The translations under genes and the position numbers were made by a program. Positions 50,601 through 62,600 of a stretch of 64,000 nt of DNA are shown here, in pieces (the first letter of the stretch is position 1; each line of letters begins with the position of its first letter). The DNA is from Acanthornis magna (taxonomy: Eukaryota > Chordata > Aves > Passeriformes > Acanthizidae): contig JAWUZG010000014.1 in the NCBI GenBank assembly GCA_036785705.1, positions 186,001-250,000 of the forward strand, in the 5' to 3' direction. The notes under the pieces are model-generated. The model was not told the DNA's origin and did no database searches. It saw only the letters and a program-made list of their open reading frames with translations.

Positions 50601-53600
50601 ACATTTCATTTTCCAAACAAAATTCCCATTTTTCCCACCCCAAAATTCCCAATTTTTCTCTCTCACCATTTCCGGGGCTCCTCAGGATTTCGGGATTTGG
50701 GATTTTGGGGATTTGGAATTTCAGAACTTGGGAATTTTGGGATTTGGGGATTTCGGGAATTTTGGGATTTGGGGATTTTGGGAATTTCAGGATTTTGGAA
50801 TTTTGGGATTTGGAATTTGGGGATTTGGGATTTACGGATTTGGGGATTTTGGGGATCTTGGATTTCTGGGATTTGGAATTTCAGAACTTGGGAATTTTGG
50901 GATTTGGGGATTTTTGGATTTTGGGGTTTTTGGGAATTTGAGATTTGGGATTTTGGGAATTTGAGATTTTTGGGCGTTTCGCGATTTGGAAATTCCGGGA
51001 CTTGGGGATTTGGGATTTTTAGGATTTGGGGATTTTGGGGATTTGGGAATTTGGGGATTTGGGAATTTTGGGATTTGAGGTTTTTGAGATTTGGGAATTT
51101 CGGGATTTTTGGGATTTGGGAAATTTGGGGATTTGGGAAATTTGGGATTTGAGAATGTTTGGATTTGAAAAGTTTTGGATTTTGGAATTTTGAGATTTGG
51201 GATTTGGGGAATTTGGGGATTTTGGGAATTTTGGGGGATTTCTCTCTCACCATTTCCAGGGCTTCTCAGGAGTTTGGGATTTTGGGATTTTGGGAATTTC
51301 AGGATTTGGGGATTCCAGGATTTAGGGTTTGGGTGTTTTGGGGGAATTTTTGGGATTTTGGGGATTTGGGAATTTCTGGATTTGGGAATTTTAGGGATTT
51401 AGGTTTTTTGGAATTTGGGACTTTAGGGATTTGGGATTTTGGGGTTTTTTGATTTGGGTTTTCAGAATTTTGGGAATTTCGGCATTTGGGAATTTCAGAA
51501 TTTCGGAATTCTGGAATTGTGGAATTTTGGGAATTGTTGGGATCTCTCTCTCACCGTTCCCACGGCTGCTCAGGAGTTGGGGATTTGGAATTTTGGGGAT
51601 TTTTGGGGATTTCAGAGTTTTGGGGAATTTTGGCATTTGGCGTTTTTGGGATTCAGAATTTTGGAATTTCAGGAATTTTTGGGATTTCTCTCACCATCCC
51701 CAGGGCTGCTCAGTAGCTCAGAATTTCAGGATTTTGGAATTTCGGGATTTTCAGGATTTTGGATTTTGGGATTTTTGGGAATTTCGGGATTTAGAATTTT
51801 GGGAATTTGGGGAATTTTGGGATTCTCTCTCACCGTTCCCAGGGCTGCTCAGGAGTTTGGGATTTGGAATTTTTGGGATTTTGGGCATTCCAGGATTTGG
51901 AATTTTGGGATTTTTGGGAATTTTGGGATCTCTCTCACCGTTCCCGGGGCTGCTCAGGAGCTCGGCCGCGGTTCGGCGCTGCGGAGCCTCTGCAGGGCCC
52001 TAAAGAGACACAGAAAACTCACATTTTTGGGGCAAAAACTCTGAAATTTGGGATTTTTGGGGTAAAATTTGTGGACTTTGGGGGTAAATGACAGAAATTT
52101 CCAATATTTGGGGTAAAAGCTCAGAAGTTTTGGAATTTTTGGGGCAAAATCACAGACGTTTCGTATTTTTGGCAGGAGAACCTCAGGAAAATTGGGATTT
52201 TTTAGGTAAAAGTTTGGGATTTTTGGGTGAAATCACAGAATTTTTGGATTTTTGGGGTAAAACCTCAGAATTTCTGGGATTTTTGGGGCAAAGTTTTGGG
52301 GATTTTTTAGGGTCAAATTTCAGCTATTTTGCATTTGGAGTGAAAAACCTCCGAAATTTCAGATTTTGGGATAAAATCACACAAACTTCTGGGGTTTTGG
52401 GGTAAAACCTCAGGAAATTTGGAATTTTGGGGGATCAAATTTTGGGATTTTTGGGGTAAAGCCTCAGAAATTTTCTGGTTTTTGTGTGGAAAATCTCCAG
52501 AATTTTGGAATTTTTGGGGCAATATCACAAAAATTTCAGATTTTTGAGTGGAAGACTTCTGATTTTTTTTTATTTTTGGGATAAAATTTGGGGATTTTTA
52601 GGGTAAAATTTTGGGATTTTGGGGGTAAAACCTCAGAAATCTTGGCATTTTTGGCAGGAAAACCTCTGAATTTTGGGATTTTTGGGGTAAATTTTGGGAT
52701 TTCTGGAGTCAAATTTTGGGGAGTTTTGGGTGGAAAACCTCAGAAATTTTGAGATTTTTGAGTGCAAAATGACCAAAATTTGGGGATTTTTGGGACAAAA
52801 TCCCATAAATTTCAGGTTTTTGGGTGAAAAACATCAGGAATTTCGGATTTTTGGCGTAAAGCCTTAGAATTTTTTGGATTTTTTGGGGTAAAATTTTGCG
52901 ATTTTCGGCAGTAAAATGTCAGAAATTTTGGATTTTTTTGGCGGGAAATCTCCAGAATTTTGGATCTTTTTGGCAGGAAAACCTCAGAAAATTTGGGATT
53001 TTTGGGGTAAAATTTTGGGGATTTTGGGAATTTGGGATTTTTGAGGCAAACCTAGAGAACATTTGTGATTTTTGGGGTAAATTTTGTGATTTTTGGGGTA
53101 AAACCTCAGAATTTTTGTGATTTTTGGGTGGAAAACCTCTGAAATTTTGGATCTTTGGGTAGAAAACATCAGGAAATTTCGGATTTTTGGTGTAAAAACG
53201 GCGGAAAATTGGGGTCAAATCCCAGGAATTTTGGATTTTTGGTGGGAAAATCACAGAAATTAGCCATTTTGGGGTGAAATCTCAGGACTTTTTGGATTTT
53301 TGGCACCAATTTTGTGATTTTTGGAGTAAAACCTTTGGATTTTCGGGATAAATTTGGATTTTTCACTCACCCTGGGGCTGCACTCCCACCAGGGGTCCCG
53401 GAGCCGTTCCCGAATCCTCTCGGCGCCGATTTGGGTCTGAGGGTCCCAGCGCGGGGGGGGGCGGGGCCGGGGCCGAGGAGGGGGAGGGGCCACGGGGGGG
53501 AGGGGCGGGGCCAGCTCCGGGGGAGCGGGGGCTGGGGAAAGGGGCGGGGCCAGAGAGAGAGGCGGGAATCACCCAAAAACTGCACTTTTTTCCAAAAAAC

Positions 53601-56600
53601 TCACTTTTCCCAAAAATTTTTCCCTTTTTCCCCACAAATTTCCCGAATTTTCCAAGAAAATTTCCCATTCTTCCCCACAAAAGGACACATCTTAAAAAAA
53701 ATTCCTCTTTTTACCCAAAATTTTTGCGTTTCTTCCCAAAACATTCGCATCATTTCCCAAAAATTACACACTTTTCCCACAAAATTAAGCATTTTTTCCT
53801 AAATTTCCCATTTTTTAAAAAAATTGCCTTTTTCCCCTAAAAAATTCACATTTTTTCCCAAAATATTTGTTTTCCCACAAAATTCCACTTTTTTCACCAA
53901 AATTTCCTATTTTCCCCAAGAAATTCCCACTTTTACAAAAAAATTCCACTTTTTTTACAAAAATTTGCAGTTTTTCCCTGAATTTCCCTTTTTTCCCCAA
54001 AATTCCCACTTTCCCACAAAATACCCAAATTTTCCTAAAATTTTAACATTTTTTCCCACAAAATTACTTTTTTGCAATTTTTTTGCAATTTTCAAAAAAA
54101 AGATGCATTTTTCCCCAAAATTATACATTTTTCTCATTAAATCCCCAAGTTTTCCCAAAAATTCCACTTTTTTCCAAAAAAATTCACGTTTTTCCCACAA
54201 AATTCCCAATTTTCTCCTGAAATTTCTGATTTTCCCTAAAAATTCCCTTTTTTCCAAATAATTCCCAACTTTTCCAATAAAATTCCCAATTTTTCCCCCA
54301 AGATTTCCCATTTTCAAACCCAATTTTTCCCGAATTTTCCCATTTGGACCAAAAATTCCTGAATTTTCCCCCAAAATTTCCAAAATTTTCTCCAAAATTT
54401 CACATTTTCCCCCCAAAATTCCAAACTTTCCCCAAAAATTTCCCACTTCTGACCCAAAATCCACAAATTTTCCCCCAAAATTCCAGACTTTTCCCCCAAA
54501 ATTTCCCAAATTTCCCCCAAGATTTTCCATTTTTCCCAAATATTTGCCACTTTTGACCCAAAATTACCAATTTTTTCCCTAAATTCCCACATTTTCTCAG
54601 AATTTTGTCCCTTTTGACCCAAATTTCCTCAATTTTCTCCCAAATTTCCCAAATTTTTCCCCAATTTTTTCCAAATTTCCCCAATTCTTCCCGAATTTCT
54701 AATTTTCCCCAAATTTTTCCCAGATTACCCCCAAATTTTCCCCAATTTTCCTGAAATTTTTCCCACATTTTCTCCAAATTTTCCCAAACTTTTCCATATT
54801 TTCCCCACATTTTTCCCAATCTTTACCAACATTTTCTCAAATTTTCCCCAAATTTTCCCAATTTTTTCCTGAATTTTCCCTGAATTTTCACAATTTTCAC
54901 GATTTTCACCATAATTTCCTAAATTTTTCCCAATTTTCCCCAAATTTTTCCCAATTTCTCCCAAAATTTTCCCAAATTTTCCCAAATTTTCCCAATTTTC
55001 TCCCATTTTTCTCCATTTCTCCCAGATTCTCTCCCAAAATTTTCTCAATTTTTTCCCAATTTTTCCCCAAATTTCTGCAGATTTTCTCACGGGGGGGGAG
55101 GGGCAGCTCAGGCTCTGGTGCCAACTCTGGGGGGGGGAGGGGAGAGAACAGAAATGAGACAAAATTAATCCAAAATTGACCAAAATTGACAAAAAATTAA
55201 TCAAACATTGACTCAAAATTAACCCAAAAATTAGCCCAAAAATTACCAAAAATTAGTCAAAATGACCCAAAAGGAACAAAAGATTGACCCAAAAATGACC
55301 CAAAATTGATTGAAAATTGGTAAAAAATTCACCCAAAATTGGTAAAAAATTCACCCAAAATTGACCAAAAATTGATTTAAGATTCACCAAAAAATTGCCC
55401 AAAATTGGTCAAAAATTGATCCAAAATTAACCCAAAAATGACCCCAAAATTTGCCAAAAATTGAGCAAAAATGCTCCAAATTGCATCAAAAATGACTCTA
55501 AATGATCCAAAATTCCCAACATTCCCAAAAATTCCCAAAATGGCCCAAAATTCCCAAATTTTCCCGAATTTTTCCAAATTTCTCACCCTCGGGCTCGGCC
55601 TCGAGCAGCAGCTGCAGCTCCCGCGGGGTCACCTCGGGCAGCTCCACCTGTGCCAAAATCCCCAAAATTCAGCCCAAAATTCACCCCAAATTAAAGAAAA
55701 ATTAATGAAATTCTACAATATTGAGAATTCCCCAAAAAATTTTAAAAAAAAAAAAATCCCCCAAAAATTGCAAAAATTTGGCCAAAATTCGTCCCAAAGT
55801 GACCAAAATTGCACCAAAATCCCCAAAATTCGGCCCAAAATTTACCCCAAATCGCAGAAAATGAAATTTTCTGAAAATGAAAATTTAAAAAAAAAAAAAA
55901 AATCGGCAAAAACTTCTGAAAATGTGGCCAAAATTTGTCCCAAATGGTGAAAATTTGTCCCAAAGTAACCAAAATCGGCCAAAATTTTTGCAAAATTCAC
56001 CCCAAAATTTCACCTAAAGTGCAGAAAATTAACAAAATTTAATTGACAAAAAACACTGAAATTTGGCAAAAATGTTCAAAAATCTGGAGAAAACTCGTGC
56101 AAATTTGGCCAAAATTAATCCCAAAATCATCAAAATTGCACCAAAATCTGCAAAATTTACCTCAAAATTTAGTCCAAGTTGCAGAGAATTCCCAAAATGT
56201 TCCCAAAATGAGAATTCAAAAAAAAAAATCCCACAAAAAATCCACAAAAAATCCACAAAATCGCCAAAATTTGGCCAAAATTCAACCCAAAATGGCGAAA
56301 ATTTGTCCCAAAGTGACCAAAATTGCAGCAAAATCCATAAAATTTAGCCCAAAATTTCACCCAAATCCCAAAAAAATTAACGAACTTTTCTGAAAATGAG
56401 AATTCCCGAAAACATTTAAAACAATAAAAAATCCCCCAAAATTGTGAAAATTCGGCCAAAATTTATCTCAGGATCATCAAAATTGCACCAAAATCCCCAA
56501 AACTCAGCCCAAAACTTCTCAGATTTTTTCCATTTTTCCTGAATTTCCAAATTTCCCAAATTTCCCAAATTTCTCAATTCCTGAAATTTCCCAAATTCCC

Positions 56601-59600
56601 CAATTTTCCCAAATTCTCAATTTTCCCCAAAATTCCCAAATTTCCCCAAATTCTCCAATTTACACAAATTTTCCCAAATTCCCCAAATTCCAAAATTTCC
56701 CAAATCCTCATATTTCCCCCAATTCCCAAAAATCCAAATTTCACAAAATCTCACATTTCCCAAGTCCCCAAATTTCCCGAATTCCTAAATTCTCCAGAAT
56801 TCCCCAAATCCCCAAATTTTCCCAAAATTCCAAAATCTGCACATTTTCCCCAAATCCCCAAATTTCCCCAAATTCCTGATTTTCCCAATTTTCCCCAAAT
56901 TCCCCAATTTTTCTCAAACTTTCCCCAAATTTTCCCCAAACTTTCCCCCAAATTCCCAAATTTCCCAATTCTGAAATTTCCCAAATTCCCAAAATTTCCC
57001 CAAATTTTCCCAAATCCGATTTCCCCAAATCTGCAAATTTCCCCAAATTCCTAAAGTCCCAAATTCCCAAAGTCCCAAAATTCCAAATTTCCCAATTCCC
57101 CAAATTTTCCCCAATTTTTCCCAATTTTTTCCGAAATTCCCCCAATTCCCCAAACCCCAGATTTCCCCAAATCCCAATTTCTCAAATCTGCAAATTCCCC
57201 AAATTTTCCCCAATTTTTCCATTTTTTCCCCAAAATTCTCCCAAATGATTTTCCCCAATTTTTCCCAATTTCCCAAATTCCTCAAATCCCCAAATTTTTC
57301 CAAATTTTTCCCAAAGTTCTCCCAAGTTTTCCTGATTTTTCCCAATATCCCAAATTTCTCAAATCCCCCAATTCCCGATTTTTCCCAAATTCCCAATTTT
57401 TCCCAAATTCCCCAATTCCCCAAATTCCCAATTTTTCCCAAATTCCTCATTTCCCCCCAAATTCCCGATTTTGCCCAAATTCCCGATTTCCCAAATTCCC
57501 GATTTCTCAAATTCCCGATTTTCCCCAATTCCTGATTTTCCCAAATTCCCCAATTTCCCCAAATTCCCGATTTCCCCAAATTCCCGATTTCCCCAATTCC
57601 CAATTTTCCCAAATTCCCGATTTTCCCAAATTCCCGATTTTCCCAAATTCACCTCCTCAGGCTCGGGAGGGGGCGGGGCCTCCTCAGCCTCTCTCAGTCG
57701 GAGCCGCTCCGCCTCTGCCACTGCAACCAGCGCGGACCAGTGCGGACCAGTACGGACCAGTACGGACCAGTATGGACCAGTACAGACCCGTTCAGAACAG
57801 TATGGACCAGTTTGGACCAGTGCATACCAGTGCAGACCGGTACGGACCAGTTCAGACCAGTTTGGACCAACAGAGATCAATAGGAATCAATAGAAATCAA
57901 TAGAAATCAATAGGGATCAACAGAAATCAATGGAAAGGAATGAAAGTCAATGGAAACCAATAGTAATCAATGGAATCAATGGAAATCATTAAGAATCAAT
58001 AGAGATCAATAAGAATCAATAGAAATTAGTAGTAATTAATAGAAACCAATAAAAATTAATAACAATCAATAGCAACCAATGGAAATCAATGCAAATTAAT
58101 AGAAACCAATAGCAATCAACAGCAATCAATAGAAACCAATAGAAATCAATGGAAATCAATAGAAGTCAATGCAAATCAATAGAAACCAATGGAAAGCAAC
58201 AGGAATCAATAGGAACCAATAGGAACCAATGGAAACCAATTGGAATCAATGGAAATCAATGGAAATCAACAGGAATCAATACAAATAAATAGAAACCAAT
58301 AGAAATCAATAGGAATCAATAGGAACCAATAGGAATCAATGGAAAACAATGGAAATCTACAGAAATCAATAGAAATCAATAGAAATTTGTAGGAATTAGT
58401 AGTAACTAATAGAAATTAATAGAAATCAATGGAAACCAATGGGAATCAATAGAAATCAATGGAAATTAATATAAATCAGTAGAGATCAACAGAAACCATT
58501 AGAAATCAATAGAAATCAATAGGAATCCCTAGGAATCAATAGGAATCAATAGAAACCAATAGAAACCAATAGAAATTAATAGAAATCAATGGAAACCAAT
58601 GGAAATCAATAGGAATCAATAGAAATCAATAAGAATGAATAAAAATCAATATGAATTAATAGAAATCAATGGGAATCAATAGGAACCAATAGGAATCAAT
58701 GGAAATTAATGCAAACCAATAGAAATCAATAAAAATTAATAGAAATTAACAGAAACCAATAGGAAATCAATAGAAATCAATGTAAATCAATAGGAATCAA
58801 TAGCAATCAATGGGAATCAATGGAAATCAGTACAAATTAATAGAAACCAATAGCAATCGATAGCAATTAACAGAAACCAATAGAAATCAATGGAAATCAA
58901 TGGAAATCAATAGAAACCAATGGAAACCAATAGAGATCAATAGGAATCAATAGAAACCAATAGAAACCAATACCAATCAATACAAACCAATGGAAATCAA
59001 TAGAAATCCATAGAAATCAATGGAAACCAATAGAAATCAATGGGAGTCAATAGAAACCAATAGAAATTAATGGAAATCAATCGGAACCAATAAAAATTAA
59101 TAGAAATCAATGGAAATCAATGAAAATCAATAGGAACCAATAGGAATCAACAGACATCAATAGAAACCAATGGAGGTCAATGGAAATCAATAGGGATCAA
59201 TAGAAATCAATGGAAACCAATAAAAACCAATGGAAGGCAATAGCAACCAACAGGAACCAATAGGAATCAATAGAAATTAATGGAAATGAACAGAAACCAA
59301 TGGAAACCAATAGGAGCCAAAACAAATCAATGGAAATCAATAGAGATCACTAGAAATCAATGGAAACCAATAGAAATTAATAAGAAGCAATAAAAATCAA
59401 TAGGAATCAATACAAATCAATAGAAACCAATAGCAATCATTAGGAATTAATAGAAATCAATAGAAACCAATAGGAACCAATAGGAACCAATAGGAAACAA
59501 TGGAAATCAAAAAGAATCAATAAAAATCAATAGAAATCAATAGAAATCAATACAAATCAATGCAAGTCAAGGGAAATCAATACAAATTAATAGAAACCAA

Positions 59601-62600
59601 TAGCAATCGATAGCAATCAATAGAAACCAATAGAAATCAATGGAAATCAATGTAAGTCAATACAAACCAATGGAAACCAATAGGAATCAATAGAAACTGA
59701 TAGAAACCAGTATCAATCAATACAAACCAATGGAAATCAATAGGAATCCATAGAAATCAACGGAAACCAATGTGAGTCAATAGAAACCAATAGAAATCAA
59801 TAGGAACCAATAGAGATCAATACAAATCAATAGAAATCAAGAGCAATCAATGGAAACCAATGGGAATCAATGGAACCAATGGGAATCAACAGGAATGAAT
59901 GGAAACTGATAGGGATCAATAGAAACCAACAGGAACCAATAGCGATCAATAGCGATCAATATGGATCAATAGGGATCAATAGCGATCAACTGGGATCAAT
60001 GGGGATCAATAGGGATCAATAGGAATCAATAGCAATCAATAGGGATCAATAACAACCAATAGGGATCAATAGTGATCAATAGGGATCAATAGCGATCAAT
60101 AGCTCAGACCTGGGGGGGCCTCGATGGCCTCGAGCAGCGGCAGAAGTTCCTCCACCTGAGGGAATTGGGGAAATGAGAGATTGGGGTTGGGATTGGGGAA
60201 TTGGGGGAATTTGGGGAAAATTTGGGGAATTCTGGGGAAAAAAGGGAAAAGTTTTGGGGAATTTGGGGAAATTTTGGGGAATTTGGGGAAAATTTGGGGA
60301 AAATTGGGAAATTTCAGGGAAAATAGGGGAAATCTGGGGAAAATTGGGGGAAAACGGGAAAAAATGGGGAAAAAATGGGGGAAAAGAGAGGGAAAAATGG
60401 GGGGAAAATGGGGAAAAATTGGGGGGAAAATGGGGAAAATTGGGGGGAAAATGGGGAAAAAAGGCAAAGAAATGGGGGAAAGAAAGGGGAAAAATGGGGA
60501 AAAAATGGGGGAAAAAACATGGAAAAAATGAGGAAAACGGGGGAAAAAGAGAACAAAATAGGGAAAAATTGGCCAAAAAATGGCAAAAAAATGGAGAAAG
60601 TGGTGGAAAAATTGGGGGAAGATGGAGAAAATTTGGCAAAACATTGGGGAAAATTGGGGGGAAAAATCGAGAAAAAATGTGGAAAAATGGAAAAAAAGTG
60701 AAGAAAATTGGGGAAAAATGGGGAAAAAACTGAGAAAATTGGGTAAAAAACAAGAAAAAGGGGGAAATGAAGAAAGTTGAATTTTGGGGTAAATTTTGGG
60801 GATTTTGGGTTAAATTCGGGGATAAATTTTGGATCCATTTCAGGTCAGTGTGGGTACCTGGGGCAGGGCCGGGGCCATGAGGCCGAAGAAAGGATCTGGA
60901 GCTGATTGGGGAAAGGTTTGGGGAAAAAATGGGGAAATGGAGAAAATGTAAATTTGGGGTGAATTTTGGGTGAATTTGGGTACCTGGGGCAGGGCCGGGG
61001 CCATGAGGCCGAAGAAAGGATCCGGAGCCGATTCCAACTCCTCCATCAGAGCGCGAGAGTCAGGCACGAGCTGAGCCCTGCCGTGGGAACACGAGATCGG
61101 GGAGTGCGGGAATTGGGGCACTTTGGGGAAAAGGGGAAAACCTGGGGACATTTTGGGGCATTTGGGGAATTTGGGGGGAGAAGGGAAAAATTTGGGAGAA
61201 TTTGGGCCATTTTTGAATCCATTTCGGTCCATTTTTCATCAATTTTGGGTCCATTTCAGGCTAATTTTGGGTCAATTTTTTATCAATTTTGATGAATTTT
61301 GAGTCAATTTTTCATCAATTTTTCATTAGTTTTGTCTCAATTTTGGGTCAATTCTCAATCAATTTTGGTCATTTTTTGGTCGATTTTTGGCAAATTTTGG
61401 GACAATTTTTCATCAACTTTGGCTGAATTTTGGATCAATTTTTGGGTCAGTTTTTGGCCAATTTTGAGTCAATTTCTAGTGAATTTTGGGACAATTTTTC
61501 ATCAATTGTTCATCAATTTTGGGTCCATTTTGGGTCAATTTTAGGTCAATTTCAGGCTAATTTTGGGTCACGTTTTCATCAATTTTGGGTCAATTTTCCA
61601 TCAATTTTGGGTCAATTTTTCATCAATTTTTCATCAATTTTGGGTCAGGTTTCAGCAAATTTCGAGTCAATTCTTGACAAATTTTGGGTCAATTTTCGGC
61701 CAATTTTGGATCAATTTTTGGTGAATTTTGGGTCAATTTTCGATCAATTTTGGGTCAATTTTTCATCAGTTTCCCATCAATTTTCAATCAATTTTCACTC
61801 AATTTTTGGTCAATTTTCGATCCATTTTTGATCAATTTTGATCAAATTTTCATCTATTTTTGGTCCATTTTTTGTCAATTTTTGAGTCAATTTTTGGCTA
61901 ACTTTTGGCCAATTTTGGGGTGAATTTTTGGGTTAAATTTGGTGAAATTTTGGGTGAAATTCAGGGGTTTCTGGCACCTGCGGGGGGGGCTGATGTCGAT
62001 GGCCGCCAGGGGGCGCCAAGCGCGGTGCAGCCGCTCCAGGATCATTGAGGTTTCCTCTGCAAAAAATACCCAAAAACGGCCCCAAAATGCCCCAAAAATG
62101 CCAAAAAATCTCCCCTTAAAAACGGCCACAAAATGCCACAAAAATTCCCGAAAATCCACCCCCAAAATACCCCCAAAATGGCTCCAAAAATACCCAAAAA
62201 TCTCCCCCAAAAACGGCCCCAAAATGCCCCAAAAATACAAAAAAACCCCCTAAAATCGGCCCCAAAAATACCCGAAATTCTCCCCCAAAAATGGCTCCAA
62301 AATGCCCCCCACCACAACCCCGCCCCTCCTCCCCCACCAGCCCCACCACCTCATTAGCATAACCCCGCCCAGCCACCCCTCATTGCCTTAACCCACCCCT
62401 CCCCATAAACCCCGCCCCTCATTACCATAACCCCGCCCCTCCTCCCCCACCAGCCCCGCCACCTCATTAGCATAGCCCCGCCCCTACCGAGCAGGAGGTG
62501 GCACTGTCTGACGTAAACTCTGGCGAGCCCGAGCTGCAGCAGCGCCCCCAAATACAGAGAGCAGCGCGGGGGCGGGGCCCCGGCCGGGGGGGGCGGCACC

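Noticed and set aside
50663..51253. Open frames of K-I-P-N-P-Q-I-P and W-G-F-W-E-F repeats
   Set aside because: Repeat translations of TTTGGGATTTGG introns. The same holds for frames at 44,137-47,355, 52,088-56,459, 56,741-57,880 and 60,076-63,791, apart from the short REC8 exons inside them.
51822..51857. Duplicated donor fragments as true micro-exons
   Set aside because: They keep GT but lack a pyrimidine tract and AG acceptor in front, and would be only about 11 nt if the internal CAG were used.
57880..60100. CRISPR-like array
   Set aside because: Units of about 10 bp with no spacers of constant length, in a vertebrate intron. It is a tandem satellite.
60858..60909. Partial APDPFFG copy as a constitutive REC8 exon
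   Set aside because: The only AG before it gives the wrong phase after the upstream exon, and exon 60,984-61,077 already joins 60,110-60,155 in phase.
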